Source: Streptomyces sp. NBC_00572 (GTDB taxonomy: Bacteria > Actinomycetota > Actinomycetes > Streptomycetales > Streptomycetaceae). Taken from it: a DNA stretch of 64,000 bases. Below are positions 17,361-26,118 of this stretch, one piece after another. Numbering within the stretch: position 1 is the first letter of the stretch; every line of letters starts with the position of its first letter. The stretch covers positions 1,550,001 through 1,614,000 of the forward strand of contig NZ_JAPENX010000001.1 of the NCBI RefSeq assembly GCF_026341815.1. Reading direction: 5' to 3'. The notes under the pieces were generated by a model. That model was given only the letters and a program-made list of their open reading frames with translations, ran no database searches and was not told where the DNA came from. Position numbers and translations under genes: made by a program.

Positions 17361-18623
17361 GTGAGTACATCCGTCGCAATCAAGCGCAGGGCCGTCACCG
17401 GGGCTGTTCCTCCGGCTGTCCCCCTGGGCGTCGTCAGGTCCGTCGGCGAGGCCGGCTCGCGCGAGGACGTCTACGCCGAGCTGTGTGCCGCGCTGTTCTC
17501 CGGCTTCCCGCGCCGTGACCAGCGTCTGAAGGCCGAGCAGTACCTGCACGGCCTGCTCACCGCGCAGGGCCGCAAGTCCATCCGTAACATCGCCGCTCAG
17601 ATAGGCGGTCCGGCCGCCGAACAGAGCCTGCACCACTTCGTGTCCAGCTCCACCTGGGACTGGCAGCCGATGCGGGCGTCGCTCGCCCGGTACCTGGAAC
17701 GGAACAGCTGCCCGCAGGCCTGGGTGGTACGGCCGATGCCGATACCGAAGGCCGGGGAGCACTCGGTGGGTGTGGACCGGCGGTTCGACCCGGAGCGCGG
17801 GCAGGTCTTCCACGGCCAGCAGGCGTTCGGCGTGTGGTTCGCGAGCGACGAGCTGAGCGTCCCCGTCAACTGGCGGCTGTTCCTGCCGGACCCCTGGGTG
17901 AACGACCGCACGCGGCGCGACCGCGCGGAGGTTCCCCAGGAGGCCGGCGAGGAGACCCTGGAGGAGTGCGCGGTCGCGGCGGCGCTCGACACCGCCCGCT
18001 GGTCGGACGTGACCCGCAAGCCGGTGCTGCTCGACATCCGGGGCGGCGCGGGGCGGGCGGCCCTGACCCGGCTCGCCGGTGCGGGGGTGCCGGTCGTGGC
18101 ACGGATCGGTCCGGGTTCCCGGCTGGCGATCGCCGACCGTTCGCTGCCCGGCTTCGGGGCGGGTCCGCTGTCGGCGCTCCAGATCCTGGAGTCCCTCAAG
18201 GGCCTGCGCAGGCCGGTGAGCTGGGTGGACACGGTGGCCGGTGCGCGGACCTCGCGGACCTCGCTCGCCACGGCTGTCCGGGTGGCGCTGCCCACGCCGG
18301 GCGGGGAGCGGATGCGTCCGCTGGTGCTGCTCGGCGAGTGGGACGACCCGCGGCGGCCCCCGGCCCGGGTGTGGATCAGCGATCTGACCGGTTCGCCGGT
18401 CGGCTCGCTGCTGCGGCTGACGAAGCTGGCCCGCCGGGTGGAGCGGGACTTCGTGGAGGTCGGTGAGGGGGCGGGGCTCCGGGACTTCGTGGGCCGTTCG
18501 TTCCGCGGCTGGCACCGGCACATCACGCTTGCCTCGGCGGCCCACGCGGCGACGGCCATGTCGTCCACCGACTGGGAGGCGTCCTACGGCTCCGGTTACG
18601 GATCGGGGCGTACGGCGAGCTGA
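17361..18623 (+). CDS. Domesticated IS701-family transposase-like protein
   Basis: 420 residues from GTG at 17361 (AGGAG 5 bases upstream). The fold is that of IS701-type DDE transposases: an N-terminal helical region (RDQRLKAEQYLHGLLT, RKSIRNIA), then the core with PKAGEHSVGVDRRFD, VNWRLFLPDPWVND and VLLDIRGGAG. In IS701 transposases the first catalytic position reads W-V-V-D-D-T-G-F-P-K; here residues 121-130 read WVVRPMPIPK, so both acidic residues are lost. With no visible terminal repeats and an intact, well-biased reading frame, this is best read as a catalytically dead, retained gene rather than a mobile element. Its present role is unknown; DNA binding is likely. Confidence 0.8.
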   Translation: MSTSVAIKRRAVTGAVPPAVPLGVVRSVGEAGSREDVYAELCAALFSGFPRRDQRLKAEQYLHGLLTAQGRKSIRNIAAQIGGPAAEQSLHHFVSSSTWDWQPMRASLARYLERNSCPQAWVVRPMPIPKAGEHSVGVDRRFDPERGQVFHGQQAFGVWFASDELSVPVNWRLFLPDPWVNDRTRRDRAEVPQEAGEETLEECAVAAALDTARWSDVTRKPVLLDIRGGAGRAALTRLAGAGVPVVARIGPGSRLAIADRSLPGFGAGPLSALQILESLKGLRRPVSWVDTVAGARTSRTSLATAVRVALPTPGGERMRPLVLLGEWDDPRRPPARVWISDLTGSPVGSLLRLTKLARRVERDFVEVGEGAGLRDFVGRSFRGWHRHITLASAAHAATAMSSTDWEASYGSGYGSGRTAS

Positions 18624-18656
18624 CCCGTCCGGGCCATCGGGTGCCGCGCTCCGGCG

Positions 18657-20687
18657 TCAGGCACCGCGCTCCGGCGGACCCGGCAGCGGTCGGACCGGGT
18701 CCGTCGTGGCGCGGCCCCTGGCCAGGACCTCCCGGGTGCGCTGGAGGCGCAGTGCCAGCTGGACCTCCAGGACCTGGCCCGGTTTCTGCCACTCGGGGCC
18801 GAGGAGTTCACCGATGCGTTCCAGGCGGCGCGAGACCGTGTTGGGGTGGACGTGGAGCGCCTCGGCCGCGTTCGTGGGGCTGCCGCCGGAGGCGAAGTAC
18901 GCCTCCAGGGTGTGGGTGAGGTCGGTGAACCGCTCGGCGTCGTAGTCGAGTACGGGCCCGATCGCCGCCTCGACGAAGCCGTCGACGTCGTTGTCGTCGG
19001 AGAGCAGCAGCCCGAGGAAGCCCAGGTCCTGCACGGAGGCCGCCGAGCCGGTGCCGCCGAGCGCGCTCATCGCGTCGAGGCAGCGTCCGGCCTCCTGGTG
19101 CATCCGGGCGACGCCGTCCGGGCTCCAGCCGGGGCCGGCGGCGGCGACGGAGACGGGGTGTCCGAGCAGCGGGGACAGTTCCGCGGCGACGGCCTTGGCG
19201 GCGGCCGAGGCGTCGATGCCCGGGAGGAGCAGCACGATGCAGCCCCCCTGCACGGTCTTCAGCCCGGTCAGCCGGTACGCGTACGAGGACGCCCACACCA
19301 CGGCCCTGCCCTGTTCGCCGCCCTCCGGTCGCGCGAGCACGAGGACGTGCGGTTTGCGCAGGTCGACGCCGAGGCGGCGGGCGCGCTGGGCGATCTGCTG
19401 GGGTGCGTGCGGCGGGTCGGCGATGAGGTCGTCGAGGAGTTCGTCGCGGACGGGTCCTTCGGCGACGGCGGTGGAGCGGCGCATGAGGAGGAGGAAGGCG
19501 ACGGACTGGGCGGCGAGTTCGAGGAGCCGCTCGTCCTCGCCGGTGAGGCCGCCGGCGGCGCGGATGACGAGGCCGCCGAGGTCCTCGGAGCCGGCGATGA
19601 CGGGGGCGACCCAGGTGTCGTCGTCGGCGAGGACCGGGCGGCGGCGGGCGTGCGCGTCGAGCGAGGCCTTGGCGACGGCCTCCTCGTCGAAGCCGGGTAT
19701 GTCACCGGCGGTGGCGAGGGACTGGCCGCCCTGGTCGCGGATCATCACGGTCGCGTCGAGGGCGTCGGCGGCGGCCTTGGCGACGCTGCCCAGGTCGCCG
19801 CCCGCGAGGACGAGGTTCATGATGCGGCCGTGGGCCTCGCTGACGTGCCGCATCCGGGTGAGGCTGGTGCGGACCCGGGAGCTGTCCCGTTCGAGTTCGG
19901 AGACCTCGGCCCGAGTGCGGTCGAGGAGCCCGGCCTTCTCGACGGCGAGTGCGGCGAGGTCGGCGAGGGCGGAGAGGAGTCCGATCTCCTCGGCGGTGTG
20001 CTCGCGGACGCGCCGGTCGGCGCCGTGGAGTACGCCGATCACGGTGTCGCCGCTGCGCAGCGGCGCGGCCATGATCGCGTGCAGGTCCTCGGTGCGCAGG
20101 GCCGCTTCGGCGGCCTCGTCGAAGGCCGGTGCGTGGACGCCCGCGTCGAGGGAGCCGGAGGGGGCGAAGCGTTCGTCGGCGAGGTAGTCGGCGGTCCAGA
20201 CGGGTTCGCCGTGCAGCTGGACGGCGCCGGCCAGCCCGTACCCCTCGGCGATCCTGAGTCCGGGCGCGAGCCGCGGGCCGTCGGCGCGGCCGGGGCGGGA
20301 GCCCTCGGTGGTGTGGACGTAGCAGGCTCCGTGCGGGCCGCGCAGGGTCACGTACGCGAGGTCGAGGCCGAGGAGCCGGCGGGCGCGGCGGGTGATGACG
20401 CGCAGCAGGCTGTCGAGGTCGTACGAGAAGGTCAGGTCGCGGGCGGTGTCGGTGAGGGTGGCGAGCCCGGCCTCGCGGCGCGCGTCCTGCTCGCGTCCGG
20501 CGTTGACCTCGGCGGCGAGTGCGACGGCCCGTTCGAGGCGGTCGCGTTCCCCGTCGGCGAGTCCGGAGAGCCGGGCCTCGTCGAGGAGGCCGTCGAAGTC
20601 GGTGGCCGGGGCCCGGCGGGCGAGCAGTTCGAGGACCGTGAGCAGCGCGTCGGCACCACCGGCTCCGTCCGCGCCGTGCAACGTCAT
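18657..20687 (-). CDS. PucR-family transcriptional regulator with GAF domain
   Basis: 676 residues. N-terminal helical segment, a GAF sensor domain (about 95-250; IMAAPLRSGDTVIGVLHGADR is its closing motif), a short coiled-coil linker (TRAEVSELERDSSRVRTSL), a middle CdaR/GGDEF-like domain, and a C-terminal PucR-type helix-turn-helix (AAEALHVHPNTVSRRLERIGELLG). Such regulators control purine, polyhydroxyalkanoate or amino acid catabolism. The uricase gene is 2.5 kb away, which is suggestive only. A 17-base inverted repeat at 20746-20762 in its upstream region may be its own operator. Confidence 0.9.
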   Translation of the reverse strand: MTLHGADGAGGADALLTVLELLARRAPATDFDGLLDEARLSGLADGERDRLERAVALAAEVNAGREQDARREAGLATLTDTARDLTFSYDLDSLLRVITRRARRLLGLDLAYVTLRGPHGACYVHTTEGSRPGRADGPRLAPGLRIAEGYGLAGAVQLHGEPVWTADYLADERFAPSGSLDAGVHAPAFDEAAEAALRTEDLHAIMAAPLRSGDTVIGVLHGADRRVREHTAEEIGLLSALADLAALAVEKAGLLDRTRAEVSELERDSSRVRTSLTRMRHVSEAHGRIMNLVLAGGDLGSVAKAAADALDATVMIRDQGGQSLATAGDIPGFDEEAVAKASLDAHARRRPVLADDDTWVAPVIAGSEDLGGLVIRAAGGLTGEDERLLELAAQSVAFLLLMRRSTAVAEGPVRDELLDDLIADPPHAPQQIAQRARRLGVDLRKPHVLVLARPEGGEQGRAVVWASSYAYRLTGLKTVQGGCIVLLLPGIDASAAAKAVAAELSPLLGHPVSVAAAGPGWSPDGVARMHQEAGRCLDAMSALGGTGSAASVQDLGFLGLLLSDDNDVDGFVEAAIGPVLDYDAERFTDLTHTLEAYFASGGSPTNAAEALHVHPNTVSRRLERIGELLGPEWQKPGQVLEVQLALRLQRTREVLARGRATTDPVRPLPGPPERGA

Positions 20688-20745
20688 GGCCCCAACCCCC
20701 GTAGTCGAGCGAAATCGGGCACCTAGGAGGAAACCCGCACTGCTC

Positions 20746-20762
20746 GCCGAAACTAATTCGGC
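20746..20762. promoter_or_regulatory. Inverted repeat upstream of the PucR gene
   Basis: Perfect repeat GCCGAA-N5-TTCGGC, centred about 67 bases before the PucR start. The location fits an operator for autoregulation. No protein-binding data; the regulator is inferred from position. Confidence 0.5.
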
Positions 20763-20877
20763 TTCGGGAGTCGGTCAACGGTGAGTTGCCGCACTTCATT
20801 CCCCACCGGTAACTACCGGGGTCGGATCGGGGTTCCCGCCGCCGGTCCGTCCGGCTGTCGGCAGCCCCGCCGGGCGG

Positions 20878-21762
20878 TCAGCCGACGGAACCCGCCGGTA
20901 CCAGCCGGGCCCGGGCCGGGTTGTACTGGGCGGGGATGCGGGGCGCGTACACGGGACGGACCGTGGTGTGCCGTACGGCGAGGACCGAGCGCTGGAGGCG
21001 ACGGAGGCGCGCCGAGGGCTCCATGCCGCTCTCCCCCTTGAGTGCCACGCGCAGCCGCTCGTACACGGTGAGGGCCTCGTCGTGCTGTCCGCAGCGCAGC
21101 AGGGCCACCATGTAGTGGGCGTGGAGGGGCTCGTTGGTGCGGTAGCGGGCGACGAGTCCGGAGAGTTCGGAGACGAGTTCGGCGTGCCGGCCGAGGCCCA
21201 ACTGCGCTTCCATCCACTGGTCGAGGACGCTCAGCCGGGAGGTTTCGAGGCGCTCGACCTCCCTGCGGAGGCGGGGTCCGGCGGCGACGCCCGCATAGGG
21301 TTCGCCGCGCCAGAGGGCGAGTGCCTCACCGAGGCGGAGCGCGGCGCGCGAGAGGTCGCCGGCCTCCATGGCGCGGTAACCGGCGCCGGCGGCGCGCTCG
21401 AACTGCCGGACGTCGTTGGTGCCGCCGCCGGTGTCGAGCCGGTAGCCGCCGGGCTGGGAGACGAGGATGGCGTCGGCGGTGCGCCGGTCGGACCAGCCGG
21501 GACCGGGTTCCGCCGGAGCGGCGACACCGCGCAGCGCACCCGCGATGAGGGTGCGCAACTCGGTTATGTGGGCCTGGAGTTCGACGCGGGCGCCGCGTGG
21601 TGCGCCGGACGGCCACAGCTCCTCGGTGAGCACGGTCACGGGGACGACCTGGTCGGCGCTGGCCGTGAGCAGGGCGAGGAGTTGCCGGGGCGCGGCGGCT
21701 GTCGGCGTGATCGACACCCCGTGCTCACGTACCGACAGTCCCCCCAGAATCCGGACGTCCAC
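20878..21762 (-). CDS. Small SARP-family transcriptional activator
   Basis: 294 residues: N-terminal OmpR-like winged helix (MDVRILGGLSVREHG ... TVLTEELWPSGAPRGARVELQAHITELR) followed by a bacterial transcriptional activation domain of helical repeats (about 120-270). This is the size of the pathway-specific small SARPs that switch on antibiotic clusters. A short insertion (APAEPGPGWSDRRTADA) sits between the domains. There are no biosynthetic genes nearby in this window, so it is an orphan here. It has a near-consensus vegetative promoter at 21814-21842 and its transcription runs toward pucR-type gene. Confidence 0.92.
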   Translation of the reverse strand: MDVRILGGLSVREHGVSITPTAAAPRQLLALLTASADQVVPVTVLTEELWPSGAPRGARVELQAHITELRTLIAGALRGVAAPAEPGPGWSDRRTADAILVSQPGGYRLDTGGGTNDVRQFERAAGAGYRAMEAGDLSRAALRLGEALALWRGEPYAGVAAGPRLRREVERLETSRLSVLDQWMEAQLGLGRHAELVSELSGLVARYRTNEPLHAHYMVALLRCGQHDEALTVYERLRVALKGESGMEPSARLRRLQRSVLAVRHTTVRPVYAPRIPAQYNPARARLVPAGSVG

Positions 21763-21813
21763 CTTGCCCCCTCAGTGCCTGTGCGGTGTCAGCGCGTGGG
21801 ATGACTCTCGATG

Positions 21814-21842
21814 ATTAGAAAAGACCCCCGTAGGCATGTCAA
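21814..21842 (-). promoter_or_regulatory. Near-consensus sigma-70-type promoter of the SARP gene
   Basis: On the minus strand TTGACA (-35, bases 21842-21837) is followed after exactly 17 bases by TCTAAT (-10, bases 21819-21814). The predicted start is near 21807, giving a leader of about 45 bases. This is close to the HrdB consensus. Confidence 0.75.
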
Positions 21843-22060
21843 TAAGAAACCGGAGGGTATGGAAACCCAACCCGGGATATCGGGGTGATTCACCCCCTTT
21901 GACCAAGTATGGCGGCGTAAGATTTTCGTCACTGGCGCAGACCAGTACATGCCGGAAGACGGTTTCCGGACTCAGGGGTACGCTTTCGCAGGGCTCTTGC
22001 GGATGCGGGGGAGGCCGACACGCACGAGTTCACGCCAGAAACCGGCCGCGAGGTACGGTT

Positions 22061-22528
22061 CTACAGAACCGCCGCTGCGGTCAGCAGCCCGAACGCGACG
22101 ACGATCAGGGGCGTACGGACGCGGTGGAAGCCGTTCCAGCGCGCCTCGAAGGCGGCCCGGACGACCGACGGGTCGTCACCCGTGGCCTCCGAGGCGGCCA
22201 GCGCGCTGTTCAGCGGGATGTTGCCGCCGAGGGTGACCGCGTGATTGAGGGCCGCGCACACGAGCCCCGCGAGGACCAGCCACTTCTGGGTGTCCGTCCG
22301 CCCGTCGGCGGGGACGAAGAACGCGGCGGCGGGGAAGGCGATCACCCCGAGGAAGACGATCAGGAACACGCCCCTCGGCACGGCTTCGTTGATCCGGCGC
22401 ATCGCCGTGACGAACTCGGCGTCCGTCAGGCGGGCGAGGGCGGGCATGATCCCGGTCTGGAAGATCAGCATGAAACCGGCGTACAGGCCGGTGGTTCCAA
22501 CGGCGAGGGCGAGCAGCAGGGAGGCCAT
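22061..22528 (-). CDS. DUF1772 / anthrone-oxygenase-like membrane protein
   Basis: 155 residues from the ATG at 22528. Four membrane segments; the family pattern FQTGIMPALARLTDAEF, MRRINEA, and a late GGNIPLNSAL ... ARWNGFHRVRT (N-x-P-x-N and W-x-x-x-H-x-x-R) is the DUF1772 signature, shared with fungal anthrone oxygenases. Most bacterial members have no assigned function; the conserved polar residues in membrane helices suggest an enzyme or quinone-binding protein. It follows the vWA gene on the same strand with a 73-base gap. Confidence 0.85.
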   Translation of the reverse strand: MASLLLALAVGTTGLYAGFMLIFQTGIMPALARLTDAEFVTAMRRINEAVPRGVFLIVFLGVIAFPAAAFFVPADGRTDTQKWLVLAGLVCAALNHAVTLGGNIPLNSALAASEATGDDPSVVRAAFEARWNGFHRVRTPLIVVAFGLLTAAAVL

Positions 22529-22601
22529 GCGGCCATTCTGGCCCGCGAGCGGCCGTCGTGACCCGCAAGCGGCCGATCCGACCGGCTGCCCGCCGCTCGC
22601 C

Positions 22602-24308
22602 TCAGCTGTACGGGTCGCCCGACCGCAACTCGCCCTCACGGGTGGCGCCTCCGCCGGAAGCGCCGCCCGGCTGACCGCCCGACCCTCCGTCCTGGCCTCC
22701 GTCCTGGCCTCCGTCCTGGCCTCCGTCCTGGCCTCCGTCCTGGCCCCCGTCCTGGCCTTCGGTCCGCCTGATCAGCCCGTCCGCCTGCCGCACGGCCTCG
22801 GCCAGCTCGCGCACCACCGCGGAACCCGACCGGCCCGAGATCGCCTCGGCGCGCTCCGCGAGCGCCGGGAGACCCGGGGCGCCCGGCAGCGCGCCGCCCC
22901 GCAGCGCGTCGGCGAAGTAGGCGGTGATCGCGGTCAGTTGCAGGCTGTCGTGGCCGCCGCCCCAGATGTCGGCGGTGAGGCCGGCCGTCCCGACCGTGCC
23001 GGAACGCTCGTGGGGCGCGCGCGTGGCCGGGTCGAGCCAGCGAACGGTGGCGGTGGCGACCGGACCGGTCGCCCCGGCCCTGGTCCGCACGGCGTACAGC
23101 GCGGTGACGGTGTGACCCGCACCGACCTCGCCGCCGTCGACCCGATCGTTCCGGAAGTCCTCGTCGGCGACCTCCCGGTTCTCGTAGCCGATCAGCCGGA
23201 ACTTCTCGACGGTCCGCCGGTCGAAGGAGACCTGCGCCTTGGCGTCACGCGCGCGCAGTTCGACATGGGCGGGCAGCTGGTCGACGAAGACCTTGCGGGC
23301 CTGAGCGGAGTTGGAGACGTACGTGGTCTGGCCGTCGCCCCGGTCGGCGAGCTGCTCCATGAACGCGTCGCCGTAGTCGCTGCCCACGCCGACGCCGAAC
23401 AGGGTGATCCCGTACTTCTTCCGCTCCTCCTCGATGCGTTCGAGGATCGTCCCCGCCTCGGTGGAGCCGGTGTTGGCGAGCGCGTCGGAGAGCAGCACGA
23501 CCCGGTTGGTGGCGCCCTTGCGGTGGCCGTCGACGGCCACGTCGTAGCCGGTGCGGACGCCCGCCTCGACGTTGGTGGAGGAGCTCGTCGCGAGCGAGTC
23601 CACCACCTCGCGGATCCGGCCGCGGGCGTCGCCCACCCGCGTCAGCGGCAGCCGGGTCTCGGCCTCGCTGCTGAAGGTGACCAGGCCGATCGAGTCGTCG
23701 TCACGGAGCTCGTCGGCGAGCAGCCCGAGCGACTCCTTGACCAGGTCGAGCCGTCCCGGCTCTCCCATCGAACCGGAGACGTCGACGACGAAGGTGAGGG
23801 CGGCCGGCGGGCGTTCGGCGCCCCGGTCCGCCGCGCGCGTGGCCAGTCCGACCCGGACCAGGGACCAGCCGTCCCGCCCGGCGCGGGCCCCGTCGAGGGT
23901 CACGCTGAAGCCGTTGTCCTCCGGCCGCGGGTAGTCGGGCCGGAAGCTGTTGACGAACTCCTCCGGTCGTACGGTCGCCGGGTCGGGCAGCCGCCCCTCG
24001 GCGAGGGTGCGGCGGGCGTAGCCGTACGAGGCGGTGTCCACGTCCAGGGCGAACGTGGACAGGTAGTCGGGGGCGGGCGCCCGGGAAGGCCGGCCGTCCT
24101 CCTGGACGCCCTCGGGGTTCGCGTTCCCCCCTCCGTCCGGGGCCGCCGGAGCGGTCCGGCCGGTCTCGCGCTTGCCGTGGTCGGCACTGCTTCCGTCGCC
24201 TCCCGCTCCGCATCCTCCGACGGCGAGTCCGGCCGCGAGCAGACCCGCGACCGTGGCCGCGAACCGGGCCCGGTGGCGTCCGGCCGCCCCTGTGTCATGT
24301 CGTCCCAT
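22602..24308 (-). CDS. Von Willebrand factor A domain lipoprotein (YfbK-like)
   Basis: 568 residues from the ATG at 24308, preceded by GGGGGAG. The N-terminus is a lipoprotein signal ending in VGGC, so the mature protein is probably lipid-anchored outside the membrane. The von Willebrand N-terminal domain (STFALDVDTASYGYARRTL), a VWA domain with an intact metal site (DVSGSMGE ... S ... D), and the DUF3520-like C-terminal region follow. The C-terminal tail (about 535-560) is a Gln-Asp-Gly-Gly tandem repeat. Likely a scaffold for extracellular protein interactions; partner unknown. The LuxR-type gene is divergent. Confidence 0.88.
   Translation of the reverse strand: MGRHDTGAAGRHRARFAATVAGLLAAGLAVGGCGAGGDGSSADHGKRETGRTAPAAPDGGGNANPEGVQEDGRPSRAPAPDYLSTFALDVDTASYGYARRTLAEGRLPDPATVRPEEFVNSFRPDYPRPEDNGFSVTLDGARAGRDGWSLVRVGLATRAADRGAERPPAALTFVVDVSGSMGEPGRLDLVKESLGLLADELRDDDSIGLVTFSSEAETRLPLTRVGDARGRIREVVDSLATSSSTNVEAGVRTGYDVAVDGHRKGATNRVVLLSDALANTGSTEAGTILERIEEERKKYGITLFGVGVGSDYGDAFMEQLADRGDGQTTYVSNSAQARKVFVDQLPAHVELRARDAKAQVSFDRRTVEKFRLIGYENREVADEDFRNDRVDGGEVGAGHTVTALYAVRTRAGATGPVATATVRWLDPATRAPHERSGTVGTAGLTADIWGGGHDSLQLTAITAYFADALRGGALPGAPGLPALAERAEAISGRSGSAVVRELAEAVRQADGLIRRTEGQDGGQDGGQDGGQDGGQDGGQDGGSGGQPGGASGGGATREGELRSGDPYS
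22683..22757. repeat. 12-base tandem repeat encoding QDGG units
   Basis: About six copies of the 12-base unit GGCCTCCGTCCT (the last diverged) in the 3' part of the vWA gene, encoding repeated Gln-Asp-Gly-Gly. Copy number is likely to vary between strains by slippage, changing the tail length without frameshift. Confidence 0.9.
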
Positions 24309-24469
24309 GTCATCTCCCCCTCCTGGTAGGTCACTTGTGAATGTGACGAACGAGAGGCCCGCCGGGAGCAGTCGAAGGAGTTGCGGATGCATCTCGATGC
24401 GGCAACGGCGACGGGGGTGACAGCGGGTGGCATGGATTCGCCATCCTTTTCAACAGGGGTTGTCACCGT

Positions 24470-25219
24470 GTGCAGTCGCGTGCGTACATGGAGTGGACAT
24501 CGATCGGGCGGGGGTGGTCAGCGGTGGCAGAGAGCGCGGGCTCCGTGATGCTCGCCCGTTCGGCGATGAACCGGGCCGCGACCGAGGGACAGCGGCCCGC
24601 AGGGCGCCCGGTCCGGGGTGCGCGGCGCATCAGCGCGGCGCTCGCCGGGCTGGCCGCCTCCACGCGGTACGAGTTGCTGACCTTCGACGACCCGGTCGCG
24701 TCGGCGGGCTTCGCGATCCCCGAGCCGTTCCTGGAGCTGGCGGGAGCGTGCATGCGGGCCGCGGCCGAGCGGGCCGGCGAGGTCAGACGGATCGTGCCGC
24801 GGCACGCCCTGCCCCGATTGGAGGGCGGGCTCGGGCTTCCCGGCCGGGCCCGTCTCGCGGAGGCCATCCCGTTCAAGATGATCGTCGTCGACCGGACGGT
24901 GGCCGCGGTCCCCCTCGACCTGGAACTGCTCTACAACGGGCTGTTGCTGATCCGCGACCCGGTGGTGGTGCAGGCCCTCGCCCGGGCCCATCACGCCTGC
25001 TGGGCGACGGCCGAGGAACTGACGTACACACCGCCTCCCCCACGGCCGCCGTGCGATCTGCCGCCCCAACTGCGCCCGGTGCTCGACGCCCTCCTGTCGG
25101 GGCTCACGGACGAGACGGCGGCGGCCCGCCTCGGCATGTCCGCGCGGACGTACAGCCGACGGGTGGGTGAGCTGATGGCGGCCCTCGGCTCGAAGGGGGT
25201 GGGTGTGAGAAGACCCTGA
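24470..25219 (+). CDS. Helix-turn-helix regulator of LuxR type
   Basis: 249 residues if the GTG at 24470 is used; the ATG at 24488 is an alternative. The C-terminal LuxR-like helix-turn-helix is recognisable (LLSGLTDETAAARLGMSARTYSRRVGELM). The N-terminal two thirds resemble the TrmB/phospholipase-D-like sensing region seen in many streptomycete single-domain regulators (RYELLTFDDP, FKMIVVDRTVAAVPLD, LLLIRDPVVV). Divergent from the vWA lipoprotein gene with a 160-base control region. Target unknown; the vWA gene is the nearest candidate. Confidence 0.82.
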   Translation: MQSRAYMEWTSIGRGWSAVAESAGSVMLARSAMNRAATEGQRPAGRPVRGARRISAALAGLAASTRYELLTFDDPVASAGFAIPEPFLELAGACMRAAAERAGEVRRIVPRHALPRLEGGLGLPGRARLAEAIPFKMIVVDRTVAAVPLDLELLYNGLLLIRDPVVVQALARAHHACWATAEELTYTPPPPRPPCDLPPQLRPVLDALLSGLTDETAAARLGMSARTYSRRVGELMAALGSKGVGVRRP

Positions 25220-25239
25220 GCCCCTCTGGGGCACGGACC

Positions 25240-26118
25240 CTAGGACACGATGTCCTTGCGGGCGAAGCCGCGGAAGGCGAGCGCGAAGAGGACGAGGGCG
25301 TACGTCAACGAGATCGCCGTGCCCTTCACCATGCCACCCCACTCCAGCTGCGGCTGGAGCGCGTCGATCCAGGCGAACTGCCAGTGCGCGGGCAGGTATT
25401 CGCGCCAGTCGCCGAGGGCCGTGACGGCGTCCAGGACGTTGCCGACGATGGTCAGTCCGACGGCGCCGCCCACCGCGCCGAGCGGGGCGTCGGTGCGGGT
25501 GGACAGCCAGAAGGCGAGTCCCGCGGTGACCAGTTGGGAGGCGAAGACGAAGGCGACGGCGACACCGATGCGGAGCACCGCGTCCCCGGCGGGCACCGCG
25601 CCGCCGGTCGGCAGCTGCAGCGGCCCCCAGCCGTAGGCGACCGAGCCCACGGCCAGGGCCACGAGCGGCAGGAGGACCATGGCGGCCGCGCTGTAGGCGA
25701 GGGCGACCGTCAGTTTGGAGGCGAGGAGCCGGGACCGGGGCACCGGCGCGGCCAGCAGGTAGCGCAGGGAGGACCAGCTCGCCTCGGAGGCGATGGTGTC
25801 CCCGCAGAACAGCGCCACCGGGATGACGAGGAGGAAACCGGCGGAGACGAAGAGGCAGGTCGCCGCGAAGTTGGCGCCGGAGGCGGTCGCCGTGTCCATC
25901 AGGGTGATGCGGCCGTTGCGGCCGCCGTCCGAGTCGCCGCCGATCGCGAAGGCGATCAGCAGGACGAACGGCAGGGCGACCAGGATGCCGCCCATGATCA
26001 GGGTGCGGCGGCGCTTCCACTGGCGCAGGGCCTCGACGCGGAGCGGCAGGGTGCGCCCGGCGCGGTAGCCCGGGGCGGACTCCACGGGAGCCGTGGGGGT
26101 GTCGAGCAGCGGGCTCAT
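25240..26118 (-). CDS. ABC-2 type transporter permease
   Basis: 292 residues with six membrane segments and the ABC-2 pattern (cytoplasmic N-terminus, EASWSSLRYLLAAPVPRSRLLASKL coupling-helix region, FGDTIASE-like motif as FCGDTIASE). It overlaps by 4 bases the gene of its ATPase, which is fused to a hydrolase. It is therefore the membrane half of that exporter. The stop is TAG. Substrate unknown. Confidence 0.9.
   Translation of the reverse strand: MSPLLDTPTAPVESAPGYRAGRTLPLRVEALRQWKRRRTLIMGGILVALPFVLLIAFAIGGDSDGGRNGRITLMDTATASGANFAATCLFVSAGFLLVIPVALFCGDTIASEASWSSLRYLLAAPVPRSRLLASKLTVALAYSAAAMVLLPLVALAVGSVAYGWGPLQLPTGGAVPAGDAVLRIGVAVAFVFASQLVTAGLAFWLSTRTDAPLGAVGGAVGLTIVGNVLDAVTALGDWREYLPAHWQFAWIDALQPQLEWGGMVKGTAISLTYALVLFALAFRGFARKDIVS

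Noticed and set aside
17361..18623. A live insertion sequence around the IS701-like gene.
   Set aside because: No terminal inverted repeats or target duplication are recognisable and the catalytic acidic residues are missing.
18630..18670. Direct repeat GCGCTCCGGCG between the transposase-like and PucR genes as a target-site duplication.
   Set aside because: The two copies are 13 bases apart at one end of the gene only; no partner copy flanks the other end.
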